Source: Mitsuokella sp047974105 (GTDB lineage Bacteria; Bacillota; Negativicutes; Selenomonadales; Selenomonadaceae). Taken from it: a DNA stretch of 64,000 nucleotides. Both the position numbers and the translations under genes were made by a program. The stretch's first letter is position 1. Every line of letters starts with the position of its first letter. Below, in pieces: positions 36,260-44,650 of this stretch. Under the pieces are notes generated by a model. It saw nothing but the letters and a program-made list of their open reading frames with translations, did no database searches and was not told the origin of the DNA. The stretch covers positions 62,001 to 126,000 of the forward strand of contig NZ_JBHYRS010000002.1 of the NCBI RefSeq assembly GCF_047974105.1, written 5' to 3'.

Positions 36260-37161
36260 TGGCAGAGAAAAAAGCAGATGGCTTCCTTAATATATTGAAG
36301 CCGCCGGGGATGTCCTCACACGATGTTATCGGCGCTGTGCGCAAAGTCCTCAAGATGAAGCGCGTCGGCCATGCCGGCACGCTCGACCCTGCGGCGGCCG
36401 GCGTTCTGCCGATTGCCACGGGGCAGGCGGCAAGGCTCATCGAATACCTCGAACTCGCCGACAAGACGTACCGCGCGGAGCTGACTTTTGGCTTGGCGAC
36501 GGACAGCGGCGACGATACAGGCGAAGTGACTGAAAGCGTCACGGATTTTACGATGCCGTCTAAGGAAGAAGTCATGGCGGCCCTGCAGAAATTTACGGGT
36601 GTCATCCGGCAGACGCCGCCGGCGCACTCGGCCATCAAAATCAATGGCAAAAGGGCCTGCGACCTGCTGCGTCAGGGCGTTGCGGTCGAAATTCCGTCGC
36701 GCGAAGTGACCATCCATGCCATAGACCTCATCGCGTATAAGCCTGAGGAAAAGAAAATTCTCATCGATGTCAAGTGTTCCAAAGGCACGTATATAAGGAG
36801 CCTCTGCCTTGACATTGGTGCGGCCCTCGGCCTGCCGGCCGTCATGAGCTTTCTCGTGCGCAGCCGTGTCGGCGATTTTTCGCTGACGGAGGCTTTGACG
36901 CTCGAAGAACTTCAGGAGAGAGGGGCAGAGGCCATCCTGCCGCCCGTGGAATTTTTGAATCACCTCGAGCGCTATGACCTCGACCCAAGCCGCGAAAAGG
37001 CCTTCTGCAACGGCCTCGGCACGGGTGAACGCCGCCGTGTGCCAAAATCCGACACGCTGCGCGTCTACTGCGCGGGGGATTTTCTCGGCATCGGCCGCTA
37101 TGACCGCAAAACGCAGGAAGTCATACCTGCCAAGGTCATTTTGCGTCAGGCCGGCCATTAA
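36259..37161 (+). CDS. truB: tRNA pseudouridine-55 synthase TruB
   Basis: A 300-residue enzyme that makes pseudouridine 55 in the T-loop of tRNAs. Seen: GFLNILKPPGMSSHDVI, the catalytic motif GHAGTLDPAAAGVLP with D43, and the KGTYIRSLCLDIG motif. A C-terminal PUA-like domain follows. The ATG overlaps the nrnA stop (TAATG), with GGGAG upstream. Confidence 0.96.
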   Translation: MAEKKADGFLNILKPPGMSSHDVIGAVRKVLKMKRVGHAGTLDPAAAGVLPIATGQAARLIEYLELADKTYRAELTFGLATDSGDDTGEVTESVTDFTMPSKEEVMAALQKFTGVIRQTPPAHSAIKINGKRACDLLRQGVAVEIPSREVTIHAIDLIAYKPEEKKILIDVKCSKGTYIRSLCLDIGAALGLPAVMSFLVRSRVGDFSLTEALTLEELQERGAEAILPPVEFLNHLERYDLDPSREKAFCNGLGTGERRRVPKSDTLRVYCAGDFLGIGRYDRKTQEVIPAKVILRQAGH

Positions 37162-37194
37162 AGTCCTTTAGCCAAATATCAAGGAGGGCAATTT

Positions 37195-38127
37195 ATGCAG
37201 TTTTATTCCAGGCTCACCGCTCTCAAACAGGAATATCCGCGCCTCGTCGTCGTGCTCGGCATGTTCGACGGCGTGCACATCGGCCATCAGAGCATCATCA
37301 GGCGGGCCGTGGAGCTCGCGCGCGAGCACAATGGCAAATGCCTTGTCTTCACGTTCAGCAATCATCCGCTGTCCGTCGTCGCGCCGCAGTCGCTGCCGCC
37401 GCAGATTGCGAATAATCTGCTCAAAAAGCAGCTGATGGCGGAGCTCGGCGTCGATATTCTCATGGCCATCCCGTTCACGAAGGACCTCGCGCGCCGTACG
37501 CCGGAAGAATTCATGGAACTTTTGCGCGACTACTTTGCGCCGCGCGTCGTCGTGACGGGGCCAAACTACACCTTCGGCAGCCGCGGCAAGGGTACGCACC
37601 GCCTTTTGCAGCGTGCGGGCAGGGACTACGGCTTTCGCGCCGAGATTTGTCCGGCCGTGCTTCTCGGCGGACGCCCTGTCAGCAGCACGCGCATCCGTGC
37701 TCTGATTGACGAGGGAAACTTAAATGAGGCGGAAATCTGCCTCGGACGGCCGTTTACCGTGCTCGACCGCGTCATTCACGGCGACCGGCGCGGCCGCACG
37801 CTGGGCTTCCCGACGGCGAATCTCGCGATTCCCGATGCTCAGGTCATGCTGCCAAACGGCGTCTATGCCGCCAAAGTCATCCATGACGGCAGCATGTATG
37901 CGGGCCTTGCCAATATCGGCAACAACCCGACCTTTGAGGGCTGCAACCGCCGCATCGAGGTCAATATTCAGGATTTTTCGGAGGATATCTACGACCAGCT
38001 CATCGAGGTCCAGTTCCTGCAGAAAATCCGTGATGAAGAGAAATTTGCCTCGGTCGATGAACTCGTCGCGCAGATGCACAAGGACCGCGAGCGTGCCAAA
38101 GAAATCTGGCGCCGCACAGTGCAATAA
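37195..38127 (+). CDS. ribF: Bifunctional riboflavin kinase / FAD synthetase RibF
   Basis: A 310-residue enzyme making FMN and FAD from riboflavin. The N-terminal adenylyltransferase domain shows GMFDGVHIGHQ (the HxGH motif) and GPNYTFGSRGKG. The C-terminal riboflavin kinase domain shows GDRRGRTLGFPTANL and NIGNNPTF. The start ATG follows AAGGAGGG. Truncated or fused forms are excluded by normal length. It stands after truB and before rpsO, the typical Firmicute order. Confidence 0.96.
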   Translation: MQFYSRLTALKQEYPRLVVVLGMFDGVHIGHQSIIRRAVELAREHNGKCLVFTFSNHPLSVVAPQSLPPQIANNLLKKQLMAELGVDILMAIPFTKDLARRTPEEFMELLRDYFAPRVVVTGPNYTFGSRGKGTHRLLQRAGRDYGFRAEICPAVLLGGRPVSSTRIRALIDEGNLNEAEICLGRPFTVLDRVIHGDRRGRTLGFPTANLAIPDAQVMLPNGVYAAKVIHDGSMYAGLANIGNNPTFEGCNRRIEVNIQDFSEDIYDQLIEVQFLQKIRDEEKFASVDELVAQMHKDRERAKEIWRRTVQ

Positions 38128-38132
38128 AAGGC

Positions 38133-38162
38133 TTTACAAGCCCTGACGGCCTATGATATAAT
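38133..38162 (+). promoter_or_regulatory. Promoter of rpsO
   Basis: TTTACA (38133-38138), 18-bp spacer, TATAAT (38157-38162), also with an extended TG-N before the -10. It starts directly after the ribF stop. Confidence 0.7.
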
Positions 38163-38170
38163 ACCAGAAG

Positions 38171-38227
38171 TGCCAATTGGCAAAACCTCAGCCCAGATGG
38201 CGAAGAACTCCGACGTCTTCTTGGCTG
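38171..38227 (+). promoter_or_regulatory. Structured leader of rpsO, candidate S15 autoregulatory RNA
   Basis: A perfect palindrome TGCCAATTGGCA (38171-38182) is followed by a two-part stem: CAGCC (38189-38193) with GGCTG (38223-38227), enclosing GAAGA (38202-38206) with TCTTC (38216-38220). S15 controls its own mRNA in several bacteria through such leaders. That this one does so is inference. Confidence 0.5.
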
Positions 38228-38263
38228 ATGGAGATTTACGATTTATTAGGAGGAAAACAAAAC

Positions 38264-38542
38264 ATGCTGACTCAGGAAGCAAAACAGGAAATCATGCAGA
38301 AGTATGCCGTTCATGAAGGTGACACGGGTTCGCCGGAAGTACAGATCGCTGTCCTTTCCGCTCGTATCGACTATCTGACGGAGCATCTCAAGCAGCATAA
38401 GAAGGACCATCATTCCCGTCGCGGTCTGCTGAAGATGGTCGGCCATCGCCGCCGCCTGCTCAGCTACCTCTACAAGACGGATATCGAGCGTTATCGTTCG
38501 ATCATCTCGAAGCTTGGTCTGCGTTCCACGGTTGAGCGTTGA
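38264..38542 (+). CDS. rpsO: 30S ribosomal protein S15
   Basis: A 92-residue primary 16S rRNA-binding protein. Seen: the signatures HEGDTGSPEVQIAVLS, HKKDHHSRRGLL and VGHRRRLLSYL. The ATG at 38264 is chosen because TAGGAGGAA lies upstream and the protein then begins at the conserved N-terminus; the open frame runs further up but through the leader. A terminator follows at 38578-38603. Confidence 0.98.
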   Translation: MLTQEAKQEIMQKYAVHEGDTGSPEVQIAVLSARIDYLTEHLKQHKKDHHSRRGLLKMVGHRRRLLSYLYKTDIERYRSIISKLGLRSTVER

Positions 38543-38577
38543 TCGCTGACAAGCATCAGGAATGAGCCTGAAGCGGA

Positions 38578-38603
38578 AAGCGGGAGCAATCCCGCTTTTT
38601 TTT
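38578..38603 (+). terminator. Terminator between rpsO and pnp
   Basis: AAGCGGGA with TCCCGCTT around a GCAA tetraloop, followed by T8. Confidence 0.9.
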
Positions 38604-38659
38604 CTGGAAAATTTGACTAGGGCTTATATATAATGAAGGAAAGATTCAAGGAGGTACAT

Positions 38660-40729
38660 ATGAATCGCTTTGAGATGGAACTCGCCGGCCGTCCGCTCGT
38701 CATCGAGAACGGCAAGATGGCCAAGCAGGCGAATGGTGCCGTACTCGTGCGTTACGGCGATACGGTCGTGCTCGTGACGGCTACGGCTTCGGCCGAGCCG
38801 CGCGAGGGCGTGGACTTTTTCCCGCTGACGGTCGACTATGAAGAGAAGATGTACGCTGCCGGCAAGATTCCGGGCGGCTTCATCAAGCGCGAAGGCCGCC
38901 CGTCGAGCGAGGCCGTGCTGCGCGCACGCCTGATTGACCGCCCGATTCGTCCGCTGTTCCCGAAGGGCTTCCGCAATGACGTACAGATTGTCGCGACGGT
39001 CCTTTCCGTCGAGCAGGACAATGAGCCGGAGCTTGCGGCCATGCTCGGTGCTTCGTGCGCCCTGACGGTTTCCGATATCCCGTTTATGGGACCGATTGCC
39101 GGTGTGCGCGTCGGCCGCGTCAACGACGAATTCGTCATCAACCCGACGGAAGAGCAGCGCAAGGTCTCGACGTTGAACCTCACGGTTGCAGGCTCCCACG
39201 ACGCCGTCATGATGGTCGAAGCCGGTGCCAACGAGCTGCCGGAAGATGTCATCCTCGATGCCATCCTGTTCGGCCATGAGGAAATCAAGCGCCTCGTCGA
39301 GTTCCAGCAGGGCATTCAGGCCACGTGCGGCAAGGAAAAAATGCAGCCGAAGCTCTTTCTCGTACCGGAAGAAATGGAAGAGGGCATCCGCGAATATGCC
39401 AAGGAACGCCTTGACGCCGCTGTCCGCAATCCCGACAAGCTCGACCGCGATGCGCATATCGCCGACATCGCCGCCGATACGATGGAGCATTTCCTCGAAC
39501 TCTATCCGGAGATGGACAAGGAAATCGGCATTGCCTTCCATGACCTCGAAAAATCCGTCGTGCGTCATATGATCACGCACGAGAAAATTCGTCCGGACGG
39601 CCGCGAAGTCGAAGAAGTCCGTCCGGTATCGTGCGAAGTCGGCCTGCTGCCGCGCACGCATGGCTCCGGCCTCTTTACGCGCGGTCAGACGCAGATTCTC
39701 ACGGTCACGACGCTCGGCGCCCTCGGTGATGAGCAGGTCATCGATGGCCTTGGCCCTGAGACGACGAAGCATTACATCCATCATTACAACTTCCCGGGCT
39801 ACAGCGTCGGCGAAGCCCGCCCGATGCGCAGCCCGGGCCGCCGCGAAATCGGCCATGGCGCCCTCGCGGAGCGCGCACTCGTGCCGGTCATCCCGTCCAT
39901 CGAGGAGTTCCCGTACACAATTCGCCTCGTCTCCGAGGTCCTCGAGTCGAACGGCTCGAGCTCCATGGGCTCCGTCTGCGGCAGCACCCTGTCCCTCATG
40001 AATGCCGGCGTGCCCATTAAGCGCCCGGTCTCCGGCGTCGCCATGGGCCTCGTCAAGGAAGGGGACAAGTACACGATCCTCACCGACATTCAGGGCATGG
40101 AAGATGCCCTCGGCGACATGGACTTCAAAGTTGCCGGCACGACGGAAGGCATCACGGCCATCCAGATGGATATCAAGGTCGACGGCCTCTCGCGTGAGAT
40201 TCTGTCTTCTGCCCTGCAGCAGGCAAAACGCGGCCGCGCGTTCATCCTCGGCAAGATGCTCGAATGCATCGACAAGCCGGCTGCGGACCTCTCGCCGTAC
40301 GCACCGCGCGTTGAGACGATGAAAATCAAGGTTGACAAGATTCGCGACGTCATCGGCACGGGCGGCAAAGTCGTCAAGAAAATCATCGACGAGACCGGCG
40401 TACAGATTGACATCCATGAGGACGGCAATATCTTCATCACTTCAGCCGATGCAGAGGGCATGAATAAGGCCAAGGCCATGATTGAAGACATCGTGCGCGA
40501 AGTCGAAGTCGGACAGGTCTACACGGGCCGCGTCACGCGCCTGATGAAATTCGGCGCCTTCGTCGAGATCCTGCCGGGCAAGGAAGGCCTCTGCCACATC
40601 TCGCAGCTCGCCAAGCACCGCGTCGAAAAAGTCGAAGACGTCGTGCAGGTCGGCGACCAGCTGCAGGTCAAAGTCACGGAAATCGATGACAAGGGCCGCA
40701 TCAATCTCAGCCATAAAGCCGTGCTTTAA
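38660..40729 (+). CDS. pnp: Polyribonucleotide nucleotidyltransferase (PNPase)
   Basis: A 689-residue trimeric 3'-5' phosphorolytic exoribonuclease, a main RNA-decay enzyme. Domains in order: first RNase PH, an all-helical linker, second RNase PH (RTHGSGLFTRGQTQ, GDMDFKVAGTTEG with catalytic acids), KH (DVIGTGGKVVKKII) and S1 (GQVYTGRVTRLMKFGAFVEI). The ATG at 38660 has AAGGAGG six bases upstream and starts at the conserved N-terminus. The upstream gap has TATAAT at 38629-38634 but no good -35. A bidirectional terminator follows. Confidence 0.98.
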   Translation: MNRFEMELAGRPLVIENGKMAKQANGAVLVRYGDTVVLVTATASAEPREGVDFFPLTVDYEEKMYAAGKIPGGFIKREGRPSSEAVLRARLIDRPIRPLFPKGFRNDVQIVATVLSVEQDNEPELAAMLGASCALTVSDIPFMGPIAGVRVGRVNDEFVINPTEEQRKVSTLNLTVAGSHDAVMMVEAGANELPEDVILDAILFGHEEIKRLVEFQQGIQATCGKEKMQPKLFLVPEEMEEGIREYAKERLDAAVRNPDKLDRDAHIADIAADTMEHFLELYPEMDKEIGIAFHDLEKSVVRHMITHEKIRPDGREVEEVRPVSCEVGLLPRTHGSGLFTRGQTQILTVTTLGALGDEQVIDGLGPETTKHYIHHYNFPGYSVGEARPMRSPGRREIGHGALAERALVPVIPSIEEFPYTIRLVSEVLESNGSSSMGSVCGSTLSLMNAGVPIKRPVSGVAMGLVKEGDKYTILTDIQGMEDALGDMDFKVAGTTEGITAIQMDIKVDGLSREILSSALQQAKRGRAFILGKMLECIDKPAADLSPYAPRVETMKIKVDKIRDVIGTGGKVVKKIIDETGVQIDIHEDGNIFITSADAEGMNKAKAMIEDIVREVEVGQVYTGRVTRLMKFGAFVEILPGKEGLCHISQLAKHRVEKVEDVVQVGDQLQVKVTEIDDKGRINLSHKAVL

Positions 40730-40751
40730 TCTGCAAGTTGCGGCTGTACAT

Positions 40752-40790
40752 AAAAAGCGTTCTTCTCTTTGCGGGGAAGAACGCTTTTTT
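40752..40790. terminator. Bidirectional terminator between pnp and the recombinase gene
   Basis: A 14-bp perfect stem (40752-40765 with 40776-40789) with A5 on one side and T6 on the other. The recombinase stop codon (40790-40792, minus strand) follows directly. Confidence 0.88.
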
Positions 40791-41773
40791 CATTTCTTGA
40801 ACATCTTGTTCAGCGGATTTTCCTTGAAGATATTGCCCTGTTCGATGTAGCGGTGCACCATTTTTTCTGAATGATGACGCGTCTGCCGCATAATCGTCAG
40901 GGCGTCGACATCGTGCTGGGCCGCGCTTGTCGCAAAGCCGCGCCGGAGGCTGTGGCCCGCGAAGCTCGCGGGATTGAGCCCGGCAAGGCCCGCGTATTTC
41001 TTGACAATCAAGGCAACGGATTTATCCGTGAGCTGCGACTGACGCAGCGTATGGCTGCGCGTGAACGGCCGGAAGAGGGGGCCTGTATGGATGTCAGCGG
41101 CCGCAAGCCAGGCCCGGACGGCCCGCACGGCGCAGATTTCGGGGTCCGGTGCGTACGGCACGGCAATCTGCGCGCCGCGTCCTAATTGGTCGCTCTTTGA
41201 CTGCGGCACGAGAATCACGAGGCCCTGCGACGTAAACGTCAGGTGCTCAATTTGGATGGCCACGAGCTCCGAGCGGCGGAACGCGCCGGCAAAGCCAAGG
41301 AAAATCAAAGCCCTGTCGCGCAAAGCGACGATGTCATCGCCAAAACAGTCCGCGAGCAGATACAGCGTCTCCATGAGAATCGGCGCCTTGCCCTGCTGGA
41401 ATGTGCCCTTCTCGCGCCGAATCGCTTCCATCGCCGCGCGCACGAGATTGTCCTTTGCCGGATTGTTTTTGCCCTCGTAGCCGGCGGCCAGGTGATTCTC
41501 TGAAATCGCCGTCACGCGCCGCGCCACGGTATTGGCCTTGGCATCATCGGCGAGGTCATTGAGATAATTGACAATCGTCTCCGGCCGCGCCGGCAGATCC
41601 CGCTCATGATGATACGCGCACCAGTCCGAAAAATCACTCCAGTCCGCTGCATACGCCTTCAGCGTATTGTCCGCCTTCGACTTCACGAGACGGGCCTTGG
41701 CCTTTTCTGAAAGATGCGCATTCGTCTCAATGCGCTGATTCTTGAGCAGATAAAAATTCTTCTTGGGAGTCAT
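40790..41773 (-). CDS. Tyrosine recombinase / integrase
   Basis: A 327-residue XerC/D-like tyrosine recombinase that cuts and rejoins specific DNA sites. It has an N-terminal SAM-like core-binding domain (about residues 25-110) and a catalytic domain. Catalytic residues seen: R166 (AFRRSEL), K193 (PQSKSDQ), H274 and R277 (GHSLRRG), H300 (RQTRHHSE) and Y309 (HRYIEQG), so it should be active. It has no phage or transposon genes around it. Its upstream region (41774-42223) is packed with palindromic repeats. It is probably not the housekeeping XerC/D, which usually keep an LGHSSISTTQ-type motif here; its target site is unknown. Confidence 0.9.
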   Translation of the reverse strand: MTPKKNFYLLKNQRIETNAHLSEKAKARLVKSKADNTLKAYAADWSDFSDWCAYHHERDLPARPETIVNYLNDLADDAKANTVARRVTAISENHLAAGYEGKNNPAKDNLVRAAMEAIRREKGTFQQGKAPILMETLYLLADCFGDDIVALRDRALIFLGFAGAFRRSELVAIQIEHLTFTSQGLVILVPQSKSDQLGRGAQIAVPYAPDPEICAVRAVRAWLAAADIHTGPLFRPFTRSHTLRQSQLTDKSVALIVKKYAGLAGLNPASFAGHSLRRGFATSAAQHDVDALTIMRQTRHHSEKMVHRYIEQGNIFKENPLNKMFKK

Positions 41774-41861
41774 GTATGTTCATCCTTTGTTGGTTGATGG
41801 TTATTTCTTATGATTTCGTCAGCAGATTTTAGATTACCGCGGCTTTTCGTGCAAACTTGGC

Positions 41862-42048
41862 GCCGGCGGGGGCTGCCTGACGCTCCGCGTGGCCGCTGGC
41901 TAAATTTATTTTTTGTCTTTTAAGGCATCCTTCGCAAGAGCTAAACGCACTTCGTTTGGACGACGCTCTTTCGAAGGGTTCTGGCGGACAAAAAATAAAT
42001 TCTTCACGCCAGAGGCCAAAGCTCCGCTTACAGGCAGCCCCCGCCGGC
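41862..42048. repeat. 187-bp nested palindrome
   Basis: Three pairs of inverted arms are nested: 18 bp perfect (41862-41879 with 42031-42048), 15 bp perfect (41903-41917 with 41987-42001), and 13 bp with one mismatch (41929-41941 with 41965-41977). Partly complementary unpaired segments lie between them. The loop segment 41880-41901 contains CGCTCCGCGTGGCC, also found with one mismatch in the loop of the hairpin at 58847-58894. Confidence 0.8.
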
Positions 42049-42063
42049 TCACGTCCTCTTTTT

Positions 42064-42101
42064 GCTTGTGGAAGATTGACTTTTGTCAACCTTCCACAAG
42101 C
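42064..42101. repeat. Hairpin, 16 bp with one mismatch
   Basis: GCTTGTGGAAG (42064-42074) and TTGAC (42076-42080) pair with 42085-42101 around a TTTT loop. It lies between the nested palindrome and the next repeat element. No T run, so it is not a normal terminator. Confidence 0.65.
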
Positions 42102-42136
42102 AGTACGATACATTTTCATTGATGTTGGCGGTGCTG

Positions 42137-42223
42137 GATTGTAAGGCAGGAGAAGGGCGGCCCAATAAGTGAAGCTTCAGCCTGCTGCGCGGAACGTTTG
42201 GGCTGCCCTTCTCCTGCCGCCTT
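42137..42223 (+). repeat. Palindromic-arm element, copy 1
   Basis: Arms 42145-42165 and 42198-42218 are complementary over 21 bp with one G-T pair. They enclose a 34-nt core (42165-42198, starting ATAAGTGAAG and ending GCGCGGAACGTT). GATTGTAAGG precedes and GCCGCCTT closes the element. Core and ends recur in copy 2 (58660-58748, other strand), while the arms differ. Confidence 0.8.
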
Positions 42224-42277
42224 ATTTGTACTACCTTTGTATACTTCACTTTTCCCTTCTATTATATGATGGAACTA

Positions 42278-42286
42278 TGTTATAAT
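42278..42286 (+). promoter_or_regulatory. Extended -10 promoter of the SGNH hydrolase gene
   Basis: TGTTATAAT, identical to the element before the TpsB gene, about 50 nt before the start codon. There is no clear -35. Confidence 0.5.
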
Positions 42287-42336
42287 GCAATTATTCCTAA
42301 ATGCTGTATAATAAAGAAAGAAGGAAGGTGACTTCC

Positions 42337-43788
42337 ATGAAATTTATGAAACGACGTTATGAACGCAAGTTAAGAGAAAAGATGAAATCGCATAAACATG
42401 TTACTGGCCTTTTGCTGGGGCTTTTGTGCCTGTTTGTGGTTCTTGGCGGGCTTTTGCTGACGACGCGGCAGGAGGCTTCTTCGCAGCTTTTGACGCCGCC
42501 GCCCGCAGGGCTCAGTGCGACGACAGCGGAGACGCCCATGTCGTATTCGCCGATTCTGACGTGGCAGACGGATGATGAGGCCGTCATGTACGAGATTGAG
42601 TTTTTCACGAAGAAGCCGGAGCATATCTCGAATTCAAAAATCTCGTCGCAGGCCGTTTTCCGCACGCGCAGTGTCTATCAGAATGCCTACAATGCTCCGC
42701 TTGAGGAATTTGCCGCCGACCAGCTCGGAAATCCAAATGAGCCGATTTACTGGCGCGTGCGCGCGATTGACTTCAACGGCACGCCGTATACGCCTTTTTC
42801 CGAGCTCGTGCCTCTCTACACCTCGCCGAGCCTGCCGCGCATGAATGCACCGGTGCTCACGGCGGAATACGGCGGCGAGAAGGGGGAGACGCTGCTTTAT
42901 CCGGTTTATACGTGGATTGGACAGGCCAATGCGGCGAGCTACGAGGTCGATATTTACGCGGAAAATCCGGAGGTCAATCCCGAGGCTGAGCCCATCGAGA
43001 CGCTGACAACGGATATGGCCGAAATCTACGACCCGCAGCCGCATTACGGCGATGCGCCTTTTTATTGGCGCGTGCGTTCGTTTGACGGCGCGGGGGAGCC
43101 CTTGGGTACCTGGTCCGAGGTGCGTTCGTTCCGCACGAATCCTGCTGACAACTGGCAGGTGGCCGTACTCGGCGACAGCATCAGCCACGGCGGTGGCCAT
43201 TATTCGTACAGCCCTGCCGTCTTCTCGTTCAGCTGGCTCCATTATCTCGACTTCCCGAGCATCAATCTCTCGGAGAGCGGCGATACGAGCGGCATGACGG
43301 CCGAGCGCTTTGACCGCGATGTCCTGCCGTTCCATCCGGAGTATCTGCTCATCATGACGGGCAGCAACAGCCTGCGGGCCGGCGAAGACACGGACGCGGT
43401 CATCGCTGATATCGAGTCCATTCGCCAGCGCTGCCTTGAAAACGGCATCAAGCCGATTCTCCTGACACTGCCGGCCATCAACCCCGACAACATCGACCAT
43501 GTTTTTCAGGAGCCGACAGCAGACGACTGGGAAGAGCGCTTTGAGGCCGTCAACGCCTATATCCGCACACATACGTACATTGACATGGCCATGGCCATTC
43601 CGACAAAAGACGGCCAGCTGCCCACGCAGTACGCCCTCGACGGTCTGCATCCGGACGCCAATGGCAAGGCCCTGATGGGCGCGTACGTCAATTCGGTCTG
43701 GCCGGAGGTCAAGGCCGCTGCGGACGAGGAGATGCAGGAATACCTCGACGCGCAGGCAGCCGCAGGCTCGGACGCTGGCGCAGAATGA
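42337..43788 (+). CDS. Membrane-anchored SGNH/GDSL hydrolase with Fn3-like domains
   Basis: A 483-residue protein with a basic N-terminus and one hydrophobic segment (about residues 20-42), so the rest lies outside the inner membrane. Two beta-sandwich, fibronectin-III-like regions follow (ILTWQTDDEAVMYEIEF ... PIYWRVRAID and YTWIGQANAASYEVDIY ... FYWRVRSFD). The C-terminal SGNH domain has the nucleophile S281 (LGDSISHG), the GSNSLRAG block and the DxxH pair D435/H438 (DGLHPDANG). SGNH enzymes deacylate sugars, lipids or peptidoglycan. The ATG at 42337 is preferred over 42301 because AAGGAAGGTG lies upstream. The substrate is unknown; an envelope polymer is plausible. Confidence 0.85.
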   Translation: MKFMKRRYERKLREKMKSHKHVTGLLLGLLCLFVVLGGLLLTTRQEASSQLLTPPPAGLSATTAETPMSYSPILTWQTDDEAVMYEIEFFTKKPEHISNSKISSQAVFRTRSVYQNAYNAPLEEFAADQLGNPNEPIYWRVRAIDFNGTPYTPFSELVPLYTSPSLPRMNAPVLTAEYGGEKGETLLYPVYTWIGQANAASYEVDIYAENPEVNPEAEPIETLTTDMAEIYDPQPHYGDAPFYWRVRSFDGAGEPLGTWSEVRSFRTNPADNWQVAVLGDSISHGGGHYSYSPAVFSFSWLHYLDFPSINLSESGDTSGMTAERFDRDVLPFHPEYLLIMTGSNSLRAGEDTDAVIADIESIRQRCLENGIKPILLTLPAINPDNIDHVFQEPTADDWEERFEAVNAYIRTHTYIDMAMAIPTKDGQLPTQYALDGLHPDANGKALMGAYVNSVWPEVKAAADEEMQEYLDAQAAAGSDAGAE

Positions 43789-43850
43789 CGAATCCGGCTG
43801 GAAACGAACATCTGGCCCCTCTGGATTTGTCATGGTATATGTATTATAAT

Positions 43851-43886
43851 GAAATGAGGGAAAGACAGAAGCCTTTCCCTCATTTC
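43851..43886 (+). terminator. 14-bp perfect hairpin, possible terminator or leader structure
   Basis: GAAATGAGGGAAAG (43851-43864) pairs perfectly with 43873-43886. The following T run is weak (TTGATTTT). TATAAT lies directly before it (43845-43850), so it may instead form the 5' end of the next transcript. Confidence 0.5.
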
Positions 43887-43908
43887 TTGATTTTGGAGGA
43901 AATTTTGC

Positions 43909-44598
43909 ATGAAAGCATATCATAATCTTTTGGCTCTGGCCGCCGCCGGAGTCATCCTGTTCTCGCATGGGAATGTCTTTGCGGACGCGGACAGCGAGGC
44001 CGCGCAGATGGCCGCTGTCCCGGGTGACAGCTCCATCGCGGATACTTCAGAGGTCACGCAGGCTGCTGAGAATACGGCCGGCACCGCTGCTGAGACTGCC
44101 TCCGATACCGCCGACGCTGCGGAGACCGCGGGGGATACGCAGTCCGATGCGAATGCAGGCATGCCGAACCCGATGGTTCCCTACAATAGTTACACGGAGA
44201 TGGCACAGGCCCTTGACTTTCATCCGCTTTATTTCCCTTTGAGCTCAGGCCTTGAGCTGCAGCAGCGCTTTATCATCGGCGGCAATGTTGCCGACCTTCG
44301 CTATGCCTCGCGCTACGGCCAGCCGGAAAAACGCGCGCAGTTCACCGTGCGCACGGCCGTGGCCGACCCCGACAGCATGACGGCCGAGACGCTCAGCGGC
44401 GTTTACGGCGCAAACTGGCAGACGCAGACGATTGGCGGCACGTCCGTGCAGATTGCCGAAGTCAGCGATTCTTCATTTGCCGCCTACTGGACGAAAGACG
44501 GCTTTGTCTTCTCCGTCGGGGCCGAAAATGTCAACCGCTGGGATTTCCTGCGTCAGGTGCGCGACAATCTCATCGACCTGACCGAGCATTATTATTGA
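43909..44598 (+). CDS. Exported protein of unknown function
   Basis: A 229-residue exported protein. A signal peptide is seen (MKAYHNLLALAAAGVILF, cleavage near VFA-DAD). It is followed by a low-complexity Ala/Thr/Asp/Glu linker (about residues 28-80) and a folded C-terminal domain (about residues 88-229) containing PLYFPLSSGLELQQ, FIIGGNVADLRYAS and WTKDGFVFSVGAENV. The domain resembles small secreted DUF4367-like modules, but I do not recognise it with certainty. GGAGGAAA precedes the start. It lies 120 bp after the SGNH hydrolase gene and 52 bp before the response regulator. Function unknown; an envelope or periplasmic role follows from the signal peptide. Confidence 0.75.
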   Translation: MKAYHNLLALAAAGVILFSHGNVFADADSEAAQMAAVPGDSSIADTSEVTQAAENTAGTAAETASDTADAAETAGDTQSDANAGMPNPMVPYNSYTEMAQALDFHPLYFPLSSGLELQQRFIIGGNVADLRYASRYGQPEKRAQFTVRTAVADPDSMTAETLSGVYGANWQTQTIGGTSVQIAEVSDSSFAAYWTKDGFVFSVGAENVNRWDFLRQVRDNLIDLTEHYY

Positions 44599-44650
44599 CT
44601 TTTCACTTGTTCCGGAACCCTGACTTTTGCAGAGAGGAAAGGATGATAAA

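Noticed and set aside
41829..42249. Short open frames on both strands across the palindromic repeats
   Set aside because: They arise from the repeat DNA. Mirror-image peptide fragments on both strands show they follow the palindromes, not coding constraint.
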